Source: Chachezhania sediminis (GTDB lineage: Bacteria > Pseudomonadota > Alphaproteobacteria > Rhodobacterales > Rhodobacteraceae). Taken from it: a DNA stretch of 64,000 bases. Positions 19,233 through 27,612 of this stretch are shown piece after piece. The first letter of the stretch is position 1. The number at the start of each line of letters is the position of its first letter. The position numbers were made by a program, and so were the translations under genes. The stretch is from assembly GCF_009765275.1 (NCBI RefSeq), contig NZ_VOPH01000001.1:62001-126000 (forward strand), given 5' to 3'. A model generated the notes under the pieces. That model saw nothing but the letters and a program-made list of their open reading frames with translations, did no database searches and was not told where the DNA came from.

Positions 19233-20324
19233 ATGGAGTTCAGCATCGGCGCCCTGGCCCAGTCGCTTGGGCTGAAGGCGGACGGCGATCTTGACCTGAC
19301 CATCCTTGCCGCGTCCGAACCGGCCGATGCCGGGCCGGACGACTTGGCGGTTGCGATGTCGCCGAAATATGCCGGGGATCTGGGCAAGGGCCAGGCTCGG
19401 GCGGCGATCCTTTGGGACGGGGCCGACTGGAAGGCGATGGGACTGAGCGCTGCGATCTTTGCCCCGCGTCCTCGTCTGGCCATGTCGGGCCTGACCCGGC
19501 AGATGGATCTGGGACAGGGCTATGCCGCCGGCATCCATCCGTCGGCCGTCGTCGATCCTGCGGCGGTGATCGGCGAAGGCGTGTCGATCGGACCGATGAG
19601 CGTGGTCATGGCCGGTGCGCGCATCGGCGACGGCACGGTGCTGGGGCCGCAGACCTTCGTCGGCATGAACGCGACATTGGGGCAGAACTGTTTCCTTAGG
19701 GAACATGCCAGCATCGGCGCGCGGGTGACCGTCGGCGACCGGGTGATCCTGCAACCGGGCGCGCGGCTGGGTGGCGACGGCTTTTCCTATGTCACGCCCG
19801 AAGTCTCGGCGGTGGAAAACGTGCGCCACACGCTGGGCGATGCGGGCGATGCCAAGGCCCAGGCCTGGGTCCGTATCCATTCGTTGGGCAGTGTCCGCAT
19901 CGGCAACGACGTGGAAATCGGGGCCAATGCCACAATCGACAACGGCACTATCCGGGACACGACCGTGGGCGACGGGACCAAGATCGACAACCTGGTGACG
20001 CTGGGCCACAACGTGATCGTGGGAAAGGACTGCCTGCTGTGCGGTCAGGTCGGCATCGCCGGTTCGACCCATATCGGCAACAATGTCGTGATGGGCGGGC
20101 AGGCCGGGTCCACTGACAACATCTTCATCGGTGACAATGCGGTGATCGGCGGCAAGGCCGGGCTTTTGACCAATGTGCCCGCGGGGCGCGTCATGATGGG
20201 CTATCCGGCAGTAAAAATGGAACTTCACACGGAAATCTACAAGGCGCAGCGCCGCTTGCCGCGGCTGCTGAAGGACGTGGCCGACCTTAAGAAGGCTGTT
20301 TTCAACGGGGACCCGAACGGGTAA
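19233..20324 (+). CDS. lpxD: UDP-3-O-acylglucosamine N-acyltransferase
   Basis: Adds the second hydroxyacyl chain, from acyl-ACP, to UDP-3-O-acylglucosamine in lipid A synthesis. The 363-residue protein has an N-terminal uridine-binding domain (residues 1-100), then a left-handed beta-helix of hexapeptide repeats (IHPSAVVDPAAVIGEGVSIG onward) and the catalytic His259 in LVTLGHNVIVG. It is not in the usual bamA-lpxD-fabZ-lpxA cluster; instead an acyl carrier protein and a ketoacyl synthase follow on the same strand within 40 bp each, suggesting a dedicated acyl-supply operon. Confidence 0.94.
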   Translation: MEFSIGALAQSLGLKADGDLDLTILAASEPADAGPDDLAVAMSPKYAGDLGKGQARAAILWDGADWKAMGLSAAIFAPRPRLAMSGLTRQMDLGQGYAAGIHPSAVVDPAAVIGEGVSIGPMSVVMAGARIGDGTVLGPQTFVGMNATLGQNCFLREHASIGARVTVGDRVILQPGARLGGDGFSYVTPEVSAVENVRHTLGDAGDAKAQAWVRIHSLGSVRIGNDVEIGANATIDNGTIRDTTVGDGTKIDNLVTLGHNVIVGKDCLLCGQVGIAGSTHIGNNVVMGGQAGSTDNIFIGDNAVIGGKAGLLTNVPAGRVMMGYPAVKMELHTEIYKAQRRLPRLLKDVADLKKAVFNGDPNG

Positions 20325-20361
20325 ACCCGCGCCAGATCAAGGCAGGCCCGTGGAGGGGATC

Positions 20362-20619
20362 ATGAGCGTCAAGGACCGGGTCATCGCGATCATCGCCGAA
20401 CAGGCCGTTCTGGAGCCGTCCGACGTGACGATGGACAGCACGCTGGAGGATCTTGGCATCGACAGCCTGGGGCTGGTGGAAAGCATCTTTGCGATCGAGG
20501 AAGAGTTCGACATCGCGGTCCCGTTCAACGCAAACGAACCGACCGAAAGCGATTTCGACATCTCCAACGTCGCGGCCATCGTGGCCGGCATCGAGAAGCT
20601 GGTGGCCGAACAGGCATGA
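20362..20619 (+). CDS. Acyl carrier protein (specialised second ACP)
   Basis: An 85-residue acidic protein with the phosphopantetheine site in LEDLGIDSLGLVESIFAIEE; the Ser of DSL carries the prosthetic group. It differs from housekeeping AcpP in length and in the segment EEEFDIAVPFNAN. ATG 20362 is preferred over a GTG four codons upstream because GGAGGGG precedes it. It lies between lpxD and a KAS gene, so it probably delivers acyl chains to lipid A or another envelope lipid, as AcpXL does in rhizobia; equivalence to AcpXL is inference. Confidence 0.9.
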   Translation: MSVKDRVIAIIAEQAVLEPSDVTMDSTLEDLGIDSLGLVESIFAIEEEFDIAVPFNANEPTESDFDISNVAAIVAGIEKLVAEQA

Positions 20620-20656
20620 GCCGCACCCTGACGGCCGCTGGGAGGCGGTGCATCCC

Positions 20657-21865
20657 ATGAAACGCGTTGTCATCACCGGGGCGGGCACGATCAACGCGCT
20701 CGGCCATTCGGTTCCAGCCACGCTGGAGGCGATGCGCGAAGGGCGTTGCGGCATCGGCGAGCTGGAGTTCCGGGACGTCGACCGCCTGGCCATCCGGATC
20801 GGCGCGCAGGTCCGCAATTTCGATCCCGAAACAGTCTTCAACCGGCAGCAGATGGCGCTTTATGACCGGTTCACCCAGTTCACCCTGATCGCCGCGCGCG
20901 AGGCCATCGCCCAGTCGGGCTTGGTCTTCGAAGGCGAACTGGCGGCACGGTCCGGCGTGGTGCTGGGCACTGCCGGCGGCGGCGTGTCGACCTGGGACGA
21001 CAATTACCGGTCCGTCTATGAAGACGGCAAGAACCGGGTCCATCCCTTTGTCGTGCCCAAGCTGATGAACAACGCGGCCGCCAGCCACCTGTCGATGGAG
21101 TTCAACCTGAAGGGCCCGACCTTCACCGTATCGACCGCCTGCGCGTCGTCGAACCACGCGATGAGTCAGGCCTTCGCCATGGTCCGGTCGGGCATGGCGC
21201 CGGCGATGGTGACGGGCGGTTCGGAATCGATGTTGTGCTTCGGGGGCGTCAAGGCCTGGGAAGGGCTGCGGGTCATGTCCAAGGATGCGTGCCGCCCGTT
21301 CTCGCTGGGGCGGAACGGCATGGTCCAGGGCGAAGGCGCGGGCGTCTTCGTCTTCGAGGAATACGAACGCGCCACGGCCCGCGGGGCCGAGATCCTGTGC
21401 GAGGTGATCGGTTTCGCCATGTCTTCGGACGCGTCAGATATCGTGATGCCGTCGAAACAGGGCGCGTCGCGTGCGATCGCGGGCGCGCTGGCCGATGCGC
21501 AGATCAACCGCGACGAGGTGGGCTATATCAACGCCCATGGCACGGGGACGGCAGCCAACGACAAGACCGAATGCGCCGCGGTGGCGGATGTGTTCGGTCA
21601 CCATGCCGACCGGCTGATGATCTCGTCCACAAAGTCGATGCACGCCCACCTGATCGGCGGCACCGGCGCCGTCGAGCTTCTGGCCTGCATCATGGCCGTC
21701 CGGGACGGGGTGATCGCGCCCACCATCGGCTACGAGGAACCGGACCCGGAATGCGCGCTGGACGTCGTCCCGAACGAGGCGCGCGATGCCGACGTATCGG
21801 TCGCGCTGTCGAACGCTTTTGCCTTCGGCGGCCTGAACGCCGTGCTGGCGGTGCGCCGGGTCTGA
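20657..21865 (+). CDS. Beta-ketoacyl-ACP synthase (FabF/KAS II-like)
   Basis: Condensing enzyme that elongates acyl-ACP with malonyl-ACP. The 402-residue thiolase-fold protein has the nucleophile Cys162 in STACASSNHA, His294 in NAHGTGTAANDKTE and His331 in STKSMHAHLIGGTGAVE; the usual T-G-H of the last motif is H-A-H here. An N-terminal MKRVVITGAGTINALG is typical for FabF. It starts 37 bp after the ACP gene with GGAGG upstream, and the two probably work as a pair. It is likely not the main FabF, which usually sits with fabG and acpP. Confidence 0.93.
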   Translation: MKRVVITGAGTINALGHSVPATLEAMREGRCGIGELEFRDVDRLAIRIGAQVRNFDPETVFNRQQMALYDRFTQFTLIAAREAIAQSGLVFEGELAARSGVVLGTAGGGVSTWDDNYRSVYEDGKNRVHPFVVPKLMNNAAASHLSMEFNLKGPTFTVSTACASSNHAMSQAFAMVRSGMAPAMVTGGSESMLCFGGVKAWEGLRVMSKDACRPFSLGRNGMVQGEGAGVFVFEEYERATARGAEILCEVIGFAMSSDASDIVMPSKQGASRAIAGALADAQINRDEVGYINAHGTGTAANDKTECAAVADVFGHHADRLMISSTKSMHAHLIGGTGAVELLACIMAVRDGVIAPTIGYEEPDPECALDVVPNEARDADVSVALSNAFAFGGLNAVLAVRRV

Positions 21866-21894
21866 CGACCCGGCTTCCCTGATCACGGCCCAAG

Positions 21895-21931
21895 AAAAAA
21901 GGCGCCGCCCCGACAGGGACGGCGCCTTTTT
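21895..21931. terminator. Bidirectional terminator between the KAS and IalB genes
   Basis: A-run, then GGCGCCG / CGGCGCC stem (21901-21907 and 21920-21926), then TTTTT. Tails on both sides let it stop the plus-strand lpxD-ACP-KAS transcript and the convergent IalB-like transcript. Confidence 0.9.
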
Positions 21932-21947
21932 CGGTCCGTGAACCGGA

Positions 21948-22562
21948 TCAGTTGTTGCTAACGACGTCCACGAGGTCATAGCCGGCGGTGAAGCCTGCCA
22001 GCGACATTTCCAGTTCGACCACCTGATCGGGGGCCGGGGCTGGCACCAGCGAGATCTTGGCGACACTGCCCTTCTTGAACGCGGCGATGTCGTCGGCGGT
22101 CAGTCCGATCTGGGCATAGCAGCCCACCGGGTTGCAGAAGTTGTAGTTGTAGCGCTTGCCCTTGTTGCCATCGACGGCAATGGTCAGCTGCGCAGGCAGA
22201 AGGGTTTCCAGCGGCACGATGACCGTCGCGGCGGCCACGGCCTGGCCCGCGCCTTCCAGTCGGAACAACGAGATTTCGGCGACGGAATTGCCCGACTTGT
22301 CGTTCAGGATCTGCATGATCGAGCAGGGATCGGTTTCCAGATCGGTCTTGATGCAGGCCAGGCTCCAGTCGCCGATGGTCTCTTTCAGATAGCGTTCGCC
22401 GTTCTGGGGCGCGTCGTTGACCGGCTGACCCAGGTCAAGGCCGCTGTCCGCCGTCTGCGACGGGGTTTCGGATGCGGTCGAATCCGTGCTGTCCTGCGCC
22501 AGGGCGGGCAGGGTGCCCAGACAAAGCGCGGCGGCCAGAAGCGGTGTCAGATATCGAACCAT
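21948..22562 (-). CDS. Invasion-associated locus B (IalB)-like periplasmic protein
   Basis: A 204-residue exported protein with a clear signal peptide (MVRYLTPLLAAALCLGTLPALAQ, cleavage after ALA). The core matches IalB-family proteins: IGDWSLACI, DPCSIMQILND, a middle VPLETLLPAQLTIAVDG and NFCNPVGCYAQIGLT, with four Cys that could form two disulfides. The family was named from Bartonella but is widespread in free-living alphaproteobacteria, where the function is unclear. The start at 22562 has GAGAG six bases before it. It is convergent with the ketoacyl synthase gene. Confidence 0.88.
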   Translation of the reverse strand: MVRYLTPLLAAALCLGTLPALAQDSTDSTASETPSQTADSGLDLGQPVNDAPQNGERYLKETIGDWSLACIKTDLETDPCSIMQILNDKSGNSVAEISLFRLEGAGQAVAAATVIVPLETLLPAQLTIAVDGNKGKRYNYNFCNPVGCYAQIGLTADDIAAFKKGSVAKISLVPAPAPDQVVELEMSLAGFTAGYDLVDVVSNN

Positions 22563-22802
22563 GGGACTCTCGCAGAATGATGTATTGTTCCGCGTCCTTA
22601 GCACGCGCGCGCGCGGCTGTCAGGGGGCGATCACGGGCTGGTCCCGAACTTGTGCACGGCAGGCGCAATGCGGCGCAGGGCATGTCCCGAAATCCGTCGC
22701 AAGTATACAGGTCCCGGGCATGAAACGGACCGGGAAACGGTCTTGCCGCGGGGCGTTCCTGCGGTTTCAGTCCGGATGCTTAACAACACATGTTTAAGAT
22801 AA

Positions 22803-22870
22803 GCGAAAAGGGGACCGTGCGGCCCCCTTCTGCAGTCTTTCTCCCCGTCGGACCGGCCGACTTAGTATTG
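22803..22870 (-). ncRNA. Candidate small RNA with its own promoter and terminator
   Basis: On the minus strand TTGACC (22905-22900), a 17-base spacer and TAACGT (22882-22877) resemble a sigma-70-type promoter. About 65 bases later GGGGGCC-GCAC-GGTCCCC-TTTT (22827-22806) is a compact terminator. The liv terminator upstream separates this unit from livM, so it needs its own promoter. The -10 match is weak and there is no family match, so this is a prediction only. Confidence 0.35.
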
Positions 22871-22973
22871 TTCGCGACGTTACGAAACAACCTGCGTGCG
22901 GTCAACAGTCCTGCGTTGAATTGTGATCGGCGCGACGAAGAAAAAAAATGCTGCAGAAGCATAACTTATGCGG

Positions 22974-22999
22974 AAAAAAGCCGTGCCCGAAGGCACGGC
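22974..22999 (-). terminator. Intrinsic terminator of the livGFHM operon
   Basis: Minus-strand stem GCCGTGCC / GGCACGGC with loop ttcg followed by TTTTTT, about 135 bp after the livM stop. No other minus-strand gene lies between, so it probably closes the operon. Confidence 0.82.
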
Positions 23000-23133
23000 C
23001 AGTCTGACAGGGAGGAAGAAGTCCGCCACGCCGGAGAGACGCCGGCGGACTGGCTTAAAATGACAGCAAAGTCCTAACGAAAGCTATCCGAAGAGAACGA
23101 ATTCTTCGGAAATTTCGCTAAAGCAGAATGTAG

Positions 23134-24438
23134 CTATTTTTCTGGTATCAACCCACGCGGGAAAAACCGAAGGACCAGAAGCAGGACCAGACCCATGGTC
23201 AGCATCCGCATATGGGCCGCACTGTCCAACAGATTGGCCTTGATGGCGCTGTCGTCGGCCATGCCGGACGTGACCAGCGACATCAGGACATGGCCCATCG
23301 GCTCGACCTCGACCCAGAGGAACCAGATCAGGAAGCCCCCCAGGACCGACCCGAAATTGTTGCCAGATCCGCCCACGATCACCATGACCCAGATCAGGAA
23401 GGTAAAGCGCAAGGGTTGATAGGTGCCAGGCGTAAGCTGGGCGTCCAGGGTCGTCATCATCGCGCCTGCCACGCCCACGACGGCGGACCCCAGCACGAAG
23501 ATCTGCAGATGGCGCCTGGTAACGTCCTTGCCCATCGCCTCGGCCGCGGTTTCGTTGTCGCGGATGGCGCGCATCATGCGGCCCCAAGGGCTTTTCAGCG
23601 CAAGCTGGGCACCGACCAGCACCACGACCAGCACGGCCGTGAACAGCGCGGCATAAGCCAGTTTCACCACCAGGGCCGAGGCGATGACCGGATCCATCCC
23701 GAAATCGGCGGCCGCCTGAACGAAGCCTTCGCTGGCCTGCAGGTCGACCTCGTAAGGGACCGGACGGGGCAGGCCCACCACGTTTTTCACGCCGCGTGCC
23801 AGCCAGTCCTCGTTCTTCAGGACAGAGATCGTGATTTCGGCAATGCCCAGCGTCGCGATGGCCAGGTAATCCGATCGCAGGCCCAGCGCCGTCTTGCCCA
23901 CCAGCCAGGCCGCGCCGGCCGCCAGAAGACCGCCCACCGGCCAGCCGATGATCACCGGCAGGCCCAGACCGCCCAGATACCCCGTGCCGGCGGGGTTCAC
24001 CGCCTCGACCGCGGACGTTGCCGGGTCGAACACGCTCCGGTAGAGAAAAAAACCGCCGATCAGGATCACCAGCATCGCCAGAAGGCGCAGCGGTCCCTTG
24101 GGCATGCGCAACCGGACCAGGACGGCCAGGACCACGGTCGCGGCGCCCAGCAGCAACGCCACGATGACGCCCAGACCGCCGGCGGCCCAGGCCTCTGTCG
24201 TGGGGGGCATGGCGATCAGCACGGCGGCCAGACCGCCAAGCGCGACAAAGCCCATAACCCCGATGTTGAAAAGCCCGGCAAAACCCCATTGCAGGTTCAC
24301 GCCAATGGCCATGATGGCCGAAATCAGGCCCATGTTCACGATCAGAAGCGCCGTATTGGCGCCCTGGATCACGCCGGCTCCCACGATCAGCAGGGCCACC
24401 GCCCCGAACAGCAGCGAATTGCGCAGACCGTCCGACAT
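23134..24438 (-). CDS. livM: Branched-chain amino acid-type ABC transporter permease LivM
   Basis: Inner-membrane permease subunit for amino acid or amide import. The 434-residue protein has about ten hydrophobic helices and the LivM signatures GVNLQWGFAGLFNIGVMGF, TLGIAEITISVLKNE, RAIRDNETAAEAMGKDV and GTYQPLRFTFLIWVMVIVGG. It is longer than many LivM proteins because of an extra hydrophobic insertion around residues 85-140. Its ATG overlaps the livH stop by one base, so the two are coupled. It is the last gene of livG-livF-livH-livM, which has no binding-protein gene. Confidence 0.93.
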   Translation of the reverse strand: MSDGLRNSLLFGAVALLIVGAGVIQGANTALLIVNMGLISAIMAIGVNLQWGFAGLFNIGVMGFVALGGLAAVLIAMPPTTEAWAAGGLGVIVALLLGAATVVLAVLVRLRMPKGPLRLLAMLVILIGGFFLYRSVFDPATSAVEAVNPAGTGYLGGLGLPVIIGWPVGGLLAAGAAWLVGKTALGLRSDYLAIATLGIAEITISVLKNEDWLARGVKNVVGLPRPVPYEVDLQASEGFVQAAADFGMDPVIASALVVKLAYAALFTAVLVVVLVGAQLALKSPWGRMMRAIRDNETAAEAMGKDVTRRHLQIFVLGSAVVGVAGAMMTTLDAQLTPGTYQPLRFTFLIWVMVIVGGSGNNFGSVLGGFLIWFLWVEVEPMGHVLMSLVTSGMADDSAIKANLLDSAAHMRMLTMGLVLLLVLRFFPRGLIPEK

Positions 24439-25448
24439 CAATGCGCCCTCCCGTCGAAAAGGCCCGTCGGCTTGAACAGCAGGACGATCAGCAGGATCAC
24501 GAAGGACACCGCGAACTTGTAATCGGTGCTCAGAAGCTGGACCAACCCGTCGGGCGCCAGGCTTTCCGGCAGCAGATAACCCAGCACCTTCTTCAGCGGA
24601 TAGGTGATCGCGACCTCGGCAAAGGCGATCAGGTAGCCGCCGGCGATTGCCCCCAGCGGGTTGCCCAGGCCGCCCACAATGGCGGACGCGAAGATCGGCA
24701 GCAACAGCTGGAAATAGACGAAGGGCTTGAAGCTCTTGTCCAGGCCGTAAAGCGTGCCGGCAATGGTGGCCAGCGCCGCCACGATGATCCAGGTCACCAT
24801 CACCACGCGTTCGGGGTTGATGCCGGACAGCAGCGCCAGATCCTCGTTGTCGGAATAGGCGCGCATCGACTTGCCTGTGCGGGTCCGGCCCAGGAACCAG
24901 AACAGAAGCGCCACCACGATCACGGCGGTCACGACGGTGATGCCCTGGGTCGTGCGGATCGCCAGGGGCTCGGCCAGGCCGCTCCACTCCTTGAAGTCGC
25001 GGGCCGAGACGATGAAGCGTTCGCCATCGGCAAAGCGTTGGTCGCCGGGGCCAATGATGAAGCGGACGATGCCGTTCATGATGAACATCACACCCATCGA
25101 GACGATGACCAGGATCACCGGCTTGGCCTTCTGGGCGCGATAAAAGCGATAGACCAGCCGGTCGGTGATCAGCACAAGCACGATAGTGCCCAAGATCCCG
25201 AACGGGATCGCCAGCAGCGCGGTGGGAAGCGGGTCGATGGACACGCCCGCGCCCTGCAGGCCCCAGGTCACCAAGACGACGATCATGGCGCCGAAGGCCA
25301 TCGTGTCGCCATGGGCGAAGTTGGAAAACCGCAGGATGCCATAGACCAGCGTCACCCCCAGCGCGCCCAGCGCCAGCTGGCTGCCATAGGCCACTGCCGG
25401 CACGATCACGAAATTGGTGAGCGCCACGAGGGCGTTCAGAGCGTCCAT
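24438..25448 (-). CDS. livH: Branched-chain amino acid-type ABC transporter permease LivH
   Basis: Partner permease of LivM. The 336-residue protein has eight or so helices and LivH markers: GALGVTLVYGILRFSNFAHGD near the N-terminus, RAYSDNEDLALLSGINPERV (the coupling EAA-like loop) and ASAIVGGLGNPLGAIAGGYLI. Start 25448 (MDALNALVALTN) begins the first helix; the longer upstream frame encodes unrelated Arg/Pro-rich sequence. It is 103 bp downstream of livF and overlaps livM. Confidence 0.93.
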   Translation of the reverse strand: MDALNALVALTNFVIVPAVAYGSQLALGALGVTLVYGILRFSNFAHGDTMAFGAMIVVLVTWGLQGAGVSIDPLPTALLAIPFGILGTIVLVLITDRLVYRFYRAQKAKPVILVIVSMGVMFIMNGIVRFIIGPGDQRFADGERFIVSARDFKEWSGLAEPLAIRTTQGITVVTAVIVVALLFWFLGRTRTGKSMRAYSDNEDLALLSGINPERVVMVTWIIVAALATIAGTLYGLDKSFKPFVYFQLLLPIFASAIVGGLGNPLGAIAGGYLIAFAEVAITYPLKKVLGYLLPESLAPDGLVQLLSTDYKFAVSFVILLIVLLFKPTGLFDGRAH

Positions 25449-25551
25449 GCGGCCCCCGGAAGGTTGCGTCGGTTGATATCGCCCGGCCGGGCGCCCGTTG
25501 GCGGACGCGCGTACAGCGCGCGGTTCCCATGTCGGATCGGGTAACTCATCC

Positions 25552-26373
25552 TCATCCCCCCAGGAAACTGCGCCGGACCTCGGGGTCCGCCAGCAGATCC
25601 TGTCCGGTCCCGGAATGAGCATTGCAACCCTGCACCAGAACATAGCCCTTGTCCGCGATCTCCAGCGCCTGGCGGGCGTTCTGTTCCACCATCAGAATCG
25701 GGATGCCGGTGCGGGCGACTTCGATGATCCGGTCGAAAAGCTCGTCCATCACGATGGGACTGACACCGGCGGTGGGTTCGTCCAGCATCAGGACCTTGGG
25801 CCGGGTCATCAGCGCGCGGCCCACGGCCACCTGCTGACGCTGCCCGCCCGACAGCTCGCCCGCTTTCTGGCGCCGCTTCTCCTTCAGGATCGGGAACAGG
25901 TCATAGACCTGCTCCATCGTGCCGCGGAAGTCGTCTTTGCGGATGAAGGCACCCATTTCCAGGTTCTCCTCCACCGTCATGGTGGTGAAGATGTTTTGGG
26001 TCTGGGGCACGAAACCCATGCCCTTCACGACCCGTGCCTGGGGCGACAGGCTGGCGATGCTCTCGCCGTCCAGCCGGACGTCGCCGCCCCGAAGGTCCAG
26101 CATGCCGAAGACTGCCTTCATCGCGGTCGACTTGCCGGCGCCGTTCGGGCCCACGATCACCGCGATTTCGCCCTTTTCGACGGCGATGGTGCAATCATGC
26201 AGGATGTCCGGGCCCTTGCCGTAGCCGCCGGTCATGGCGGAGCCGATCAGGAACGGCTCGTCCGACGCGGCCGGACCCGGCTGGCCCGAATAGCGGCCTG
26301 CCTGCAGCGTGCTGCTGCCGCCCTTCGTGATCGAGCGGTCCTTGTTGCCGCGGTCGCCGTAGGGGTCGCTCAT
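25552..26373 (-). CDS. livF: ABC transporter ATP-binding protein LivF
   Basis: ATPase subunit of the liv importer. The 273-residue protein has Walker A GPNGAGKST, Q-loop FVPQTQNIF, signature LSGGQRQQVAVGRAL, Walker B VLMLDEPTAGVSP and switch His-region VEQNARQAL (Asn-Ala-Arg form typical of LivF). It has about 40 extra polar residues before the first beta strand (MSDPYGDRGNKDRS...), so either the protein is extended or an internal start is used. It is separated from livG by a 205-bp gap with a long hairpin element. Confidence 0.92.
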   Translation of the reverse strand: MSDPYGDRGNKDRSITKGGSSTLQAGRYSGQPGPAASDEPFLIGSAMTGGYGKGPDILHDCTIAVEKGEIAVIVGPNGAGKSTAMKAVFGMLDLRGGDVRLDGESIASLSPQARVVKGMGFVPQTQNIFTTMTVEENLEMGAFIRKDDFRGTMEQVYDLFPILKEKRRQKAGELSGGQRQQVAVGRALMTRPKVLMLDEPTAGVSPIVMDELFDRIIEVARTGIPILMVEQNARQALEIADKGYVLVQGCNAHSGTGQDLLADPEVRRSFLGG

Positions 26374-26446
26374 CCTGCCGATCCTTGCGCGTCCCGGGCC
26401 GGAAAGGGGGGCTCTGCCCCCCACGACCCTGCGGGCCGTTCCCCCC

Positions 26447-26553
26447 GGAGGATTTGGAAAGAGAAGAAGTCAGGGGCGCGCGCCGCCCACGCCAGGCCCG
26501 GCATCCGGAAGGCGCGTGCGCGCGGTGCCAGCTTCTCCTCTTTGCAAATACTC
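26447..26553. repeat. Long imperfect hairpin built from two inverted copies of an intergenic motif
   Basis: Plus-strand GGAGGATTTGGAAAGAG + AAGAAG (26447-26469) is answered by CTTCTCCTCTTTGCAAATAC + TC (26532-26553). The two are reverse complements with a few mismatches, so 20-odd-base arms flank a G+C-rich 62-base centre. A related copy (GGAGGTATTTGGGAAGAG + AAGAAG) is at 56984-57007 beside the other livF. G-run/C-run pairs at 26406-26422 precede it. I recall similar motifs being common between genes in Rhodobacterales. Here it separates livG from livF inside one operon. Confidence 0.6.
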
Positions 26554-26578
26554 ACACTTGCGACGCCCGCTGTCCCGC

Positions 26579-27355
26579 TCATACCGCCACCTTGTTCTTG
26601 AGACCGGTGCCCAGATAGGCCTCGATGACGTGCTCGTTGGCCTTGATCTCGGCCAGGGTGCCTTCGGCCAGGACCTTGCCTTCGGCCATGCAGATCACCG
26701 GATCGCAGAGGCGTTCGATGAAGTCCATGTCGTGTTCGATCACCACGAAGGTATAGCCGCGTTCCTGGTTCAGCCGCAGGATAGCGTCGCCGATCGTGTT
26801 CAGAAGCGTGCGATTCACGCCGGCGCCGACCTCGTCCAGAAAGACGACCTTGGCATCGACCATCATGGTGCGGCCCAGCTCCAGCAATTTCTTCTGGCCG
26901 CCGGAGATCTGGCCGGCCTTCTGATCGGCGAGGTGCGAGATGGTCAGGAAGTCCAGCACCTCGTCCGCCCTGGCCCGAAGGGCGCGTTCCTCCTCGGCAA
27001 TCCGTTTGCGGCCGAACCAGGTGTTCCACAACGTCTCTCCCGATTGGCCGCCGGGGACCATCATCAGGTTCTCGCGGCAGGTCATGGACGAGAATTCGTG
27101 TGCAATCTGAAAGGTGCGCAGGAGGCCTTTGGAGAAAAGCTCGTGCGGGGGCAGGCCGGTGATGTCCTCACCATCCATGGTGACGGTGCCCGAGCTGGGC
27201 GGCAGCACGCCCGCGATCACGTTGAAAAGCGTCGTCTTGCCCGCGCCATTCGGGCCGATCAGCCCGGTCACCGATCCGCGGCGGATCGAGAGCGTGGCCC
27301 CATCGACCGCGTGGAAGCCGCCGAAATGCTTGTGCACCCCGTCGACGACGATCAT
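26579..27355 (-). CDS. livG: ABC transporter ATP-binding protein LivG
   Basis: Second ATPase of the liv importer and first gene of the operon. The 258-residue protein shows Walker A GPNGAGKTT, signature ISGGQKKLLELGRTMM, a Walker B variant VVFLDEVGAGVN (Val where Pro is usual) and EHDMDFIERLCD with the switch His. The segment GLLRTFQIAHEFSSMTCREN is the LivG-type Q-loop region. Start 27355 (MIVVDGVHKHFGGF) has GGGA six bases upstream; longer upstream reading is not protein-like. The closest usual partner, a periplasmic binding protein, is absent from both flanks. Confidence 0.93.
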   Translation of the reverse strand: MIVVDGVHKHFGGFHAVDGATLSIRRGSVTGLIGPNGAGKTTLFNVIAGVLPPSSGTVTMDGEDITGLPPHELFSKGLLRTFQIAHEFSSMTCRENLMMVPGGQSGETLWNTWFGRKRIAEEERALRARADEVLDFLTISHLADQKAGQISGGQKKLLELGRTMMVDAKVVFLDEVGAGVNRTLLNTIGDAILRLNQERGYTFVVIEHDMDFIERLCDPVICMAEGKVLAEGTLAEIKANEHVIEAYLGTGLKNKVAV

Positions 27356-27612
27356 CGCGTTCCCTGTTGGCACCGTGAATGGTCCCCTGTTCGGTATCGA
27401 CCCACTGCGGGGCCTTTTCGATTGTTCCGCCGATCCATCCACGACGGGCTGCGGATGGCAAGAGGAAGAGGCGGAGAATTTCATCATTCGACATCATTTG
27501 CTACGCAAATCGCCCGTTGACGTGGCGGAGGCGGCGTTCAGCCTTGGGTTGTTATTTGTGACCTGCCTTCAATTGAGTGACGATGAGCTGGCCGTGTTCC
27601 GGGGATGTCGCC

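Larger units (their letters stand above)
22563..23133. other. Long non-coding interval between the IalB-like gene and livM
   Basis: No convincing coding gene is visible in 571 bases. The interval holds a minus-strand terminator for the liv operon (22974-22999), a second minus-strand terminator (22806-22827) that may end a small RNA, and an inverted repeat AGTCCGCC / GGCGGACT around 23020-23053. The IalB promoter should be just above 22562. Confidence 0.6.

Noticed and set aside
23212-24522. A 436-codon plus-strand frame opposite livM
   Set aside because: Composition (His, Gln, Asp, Gly) is that of an antisense frame; livM on the other strand has full family motifs.
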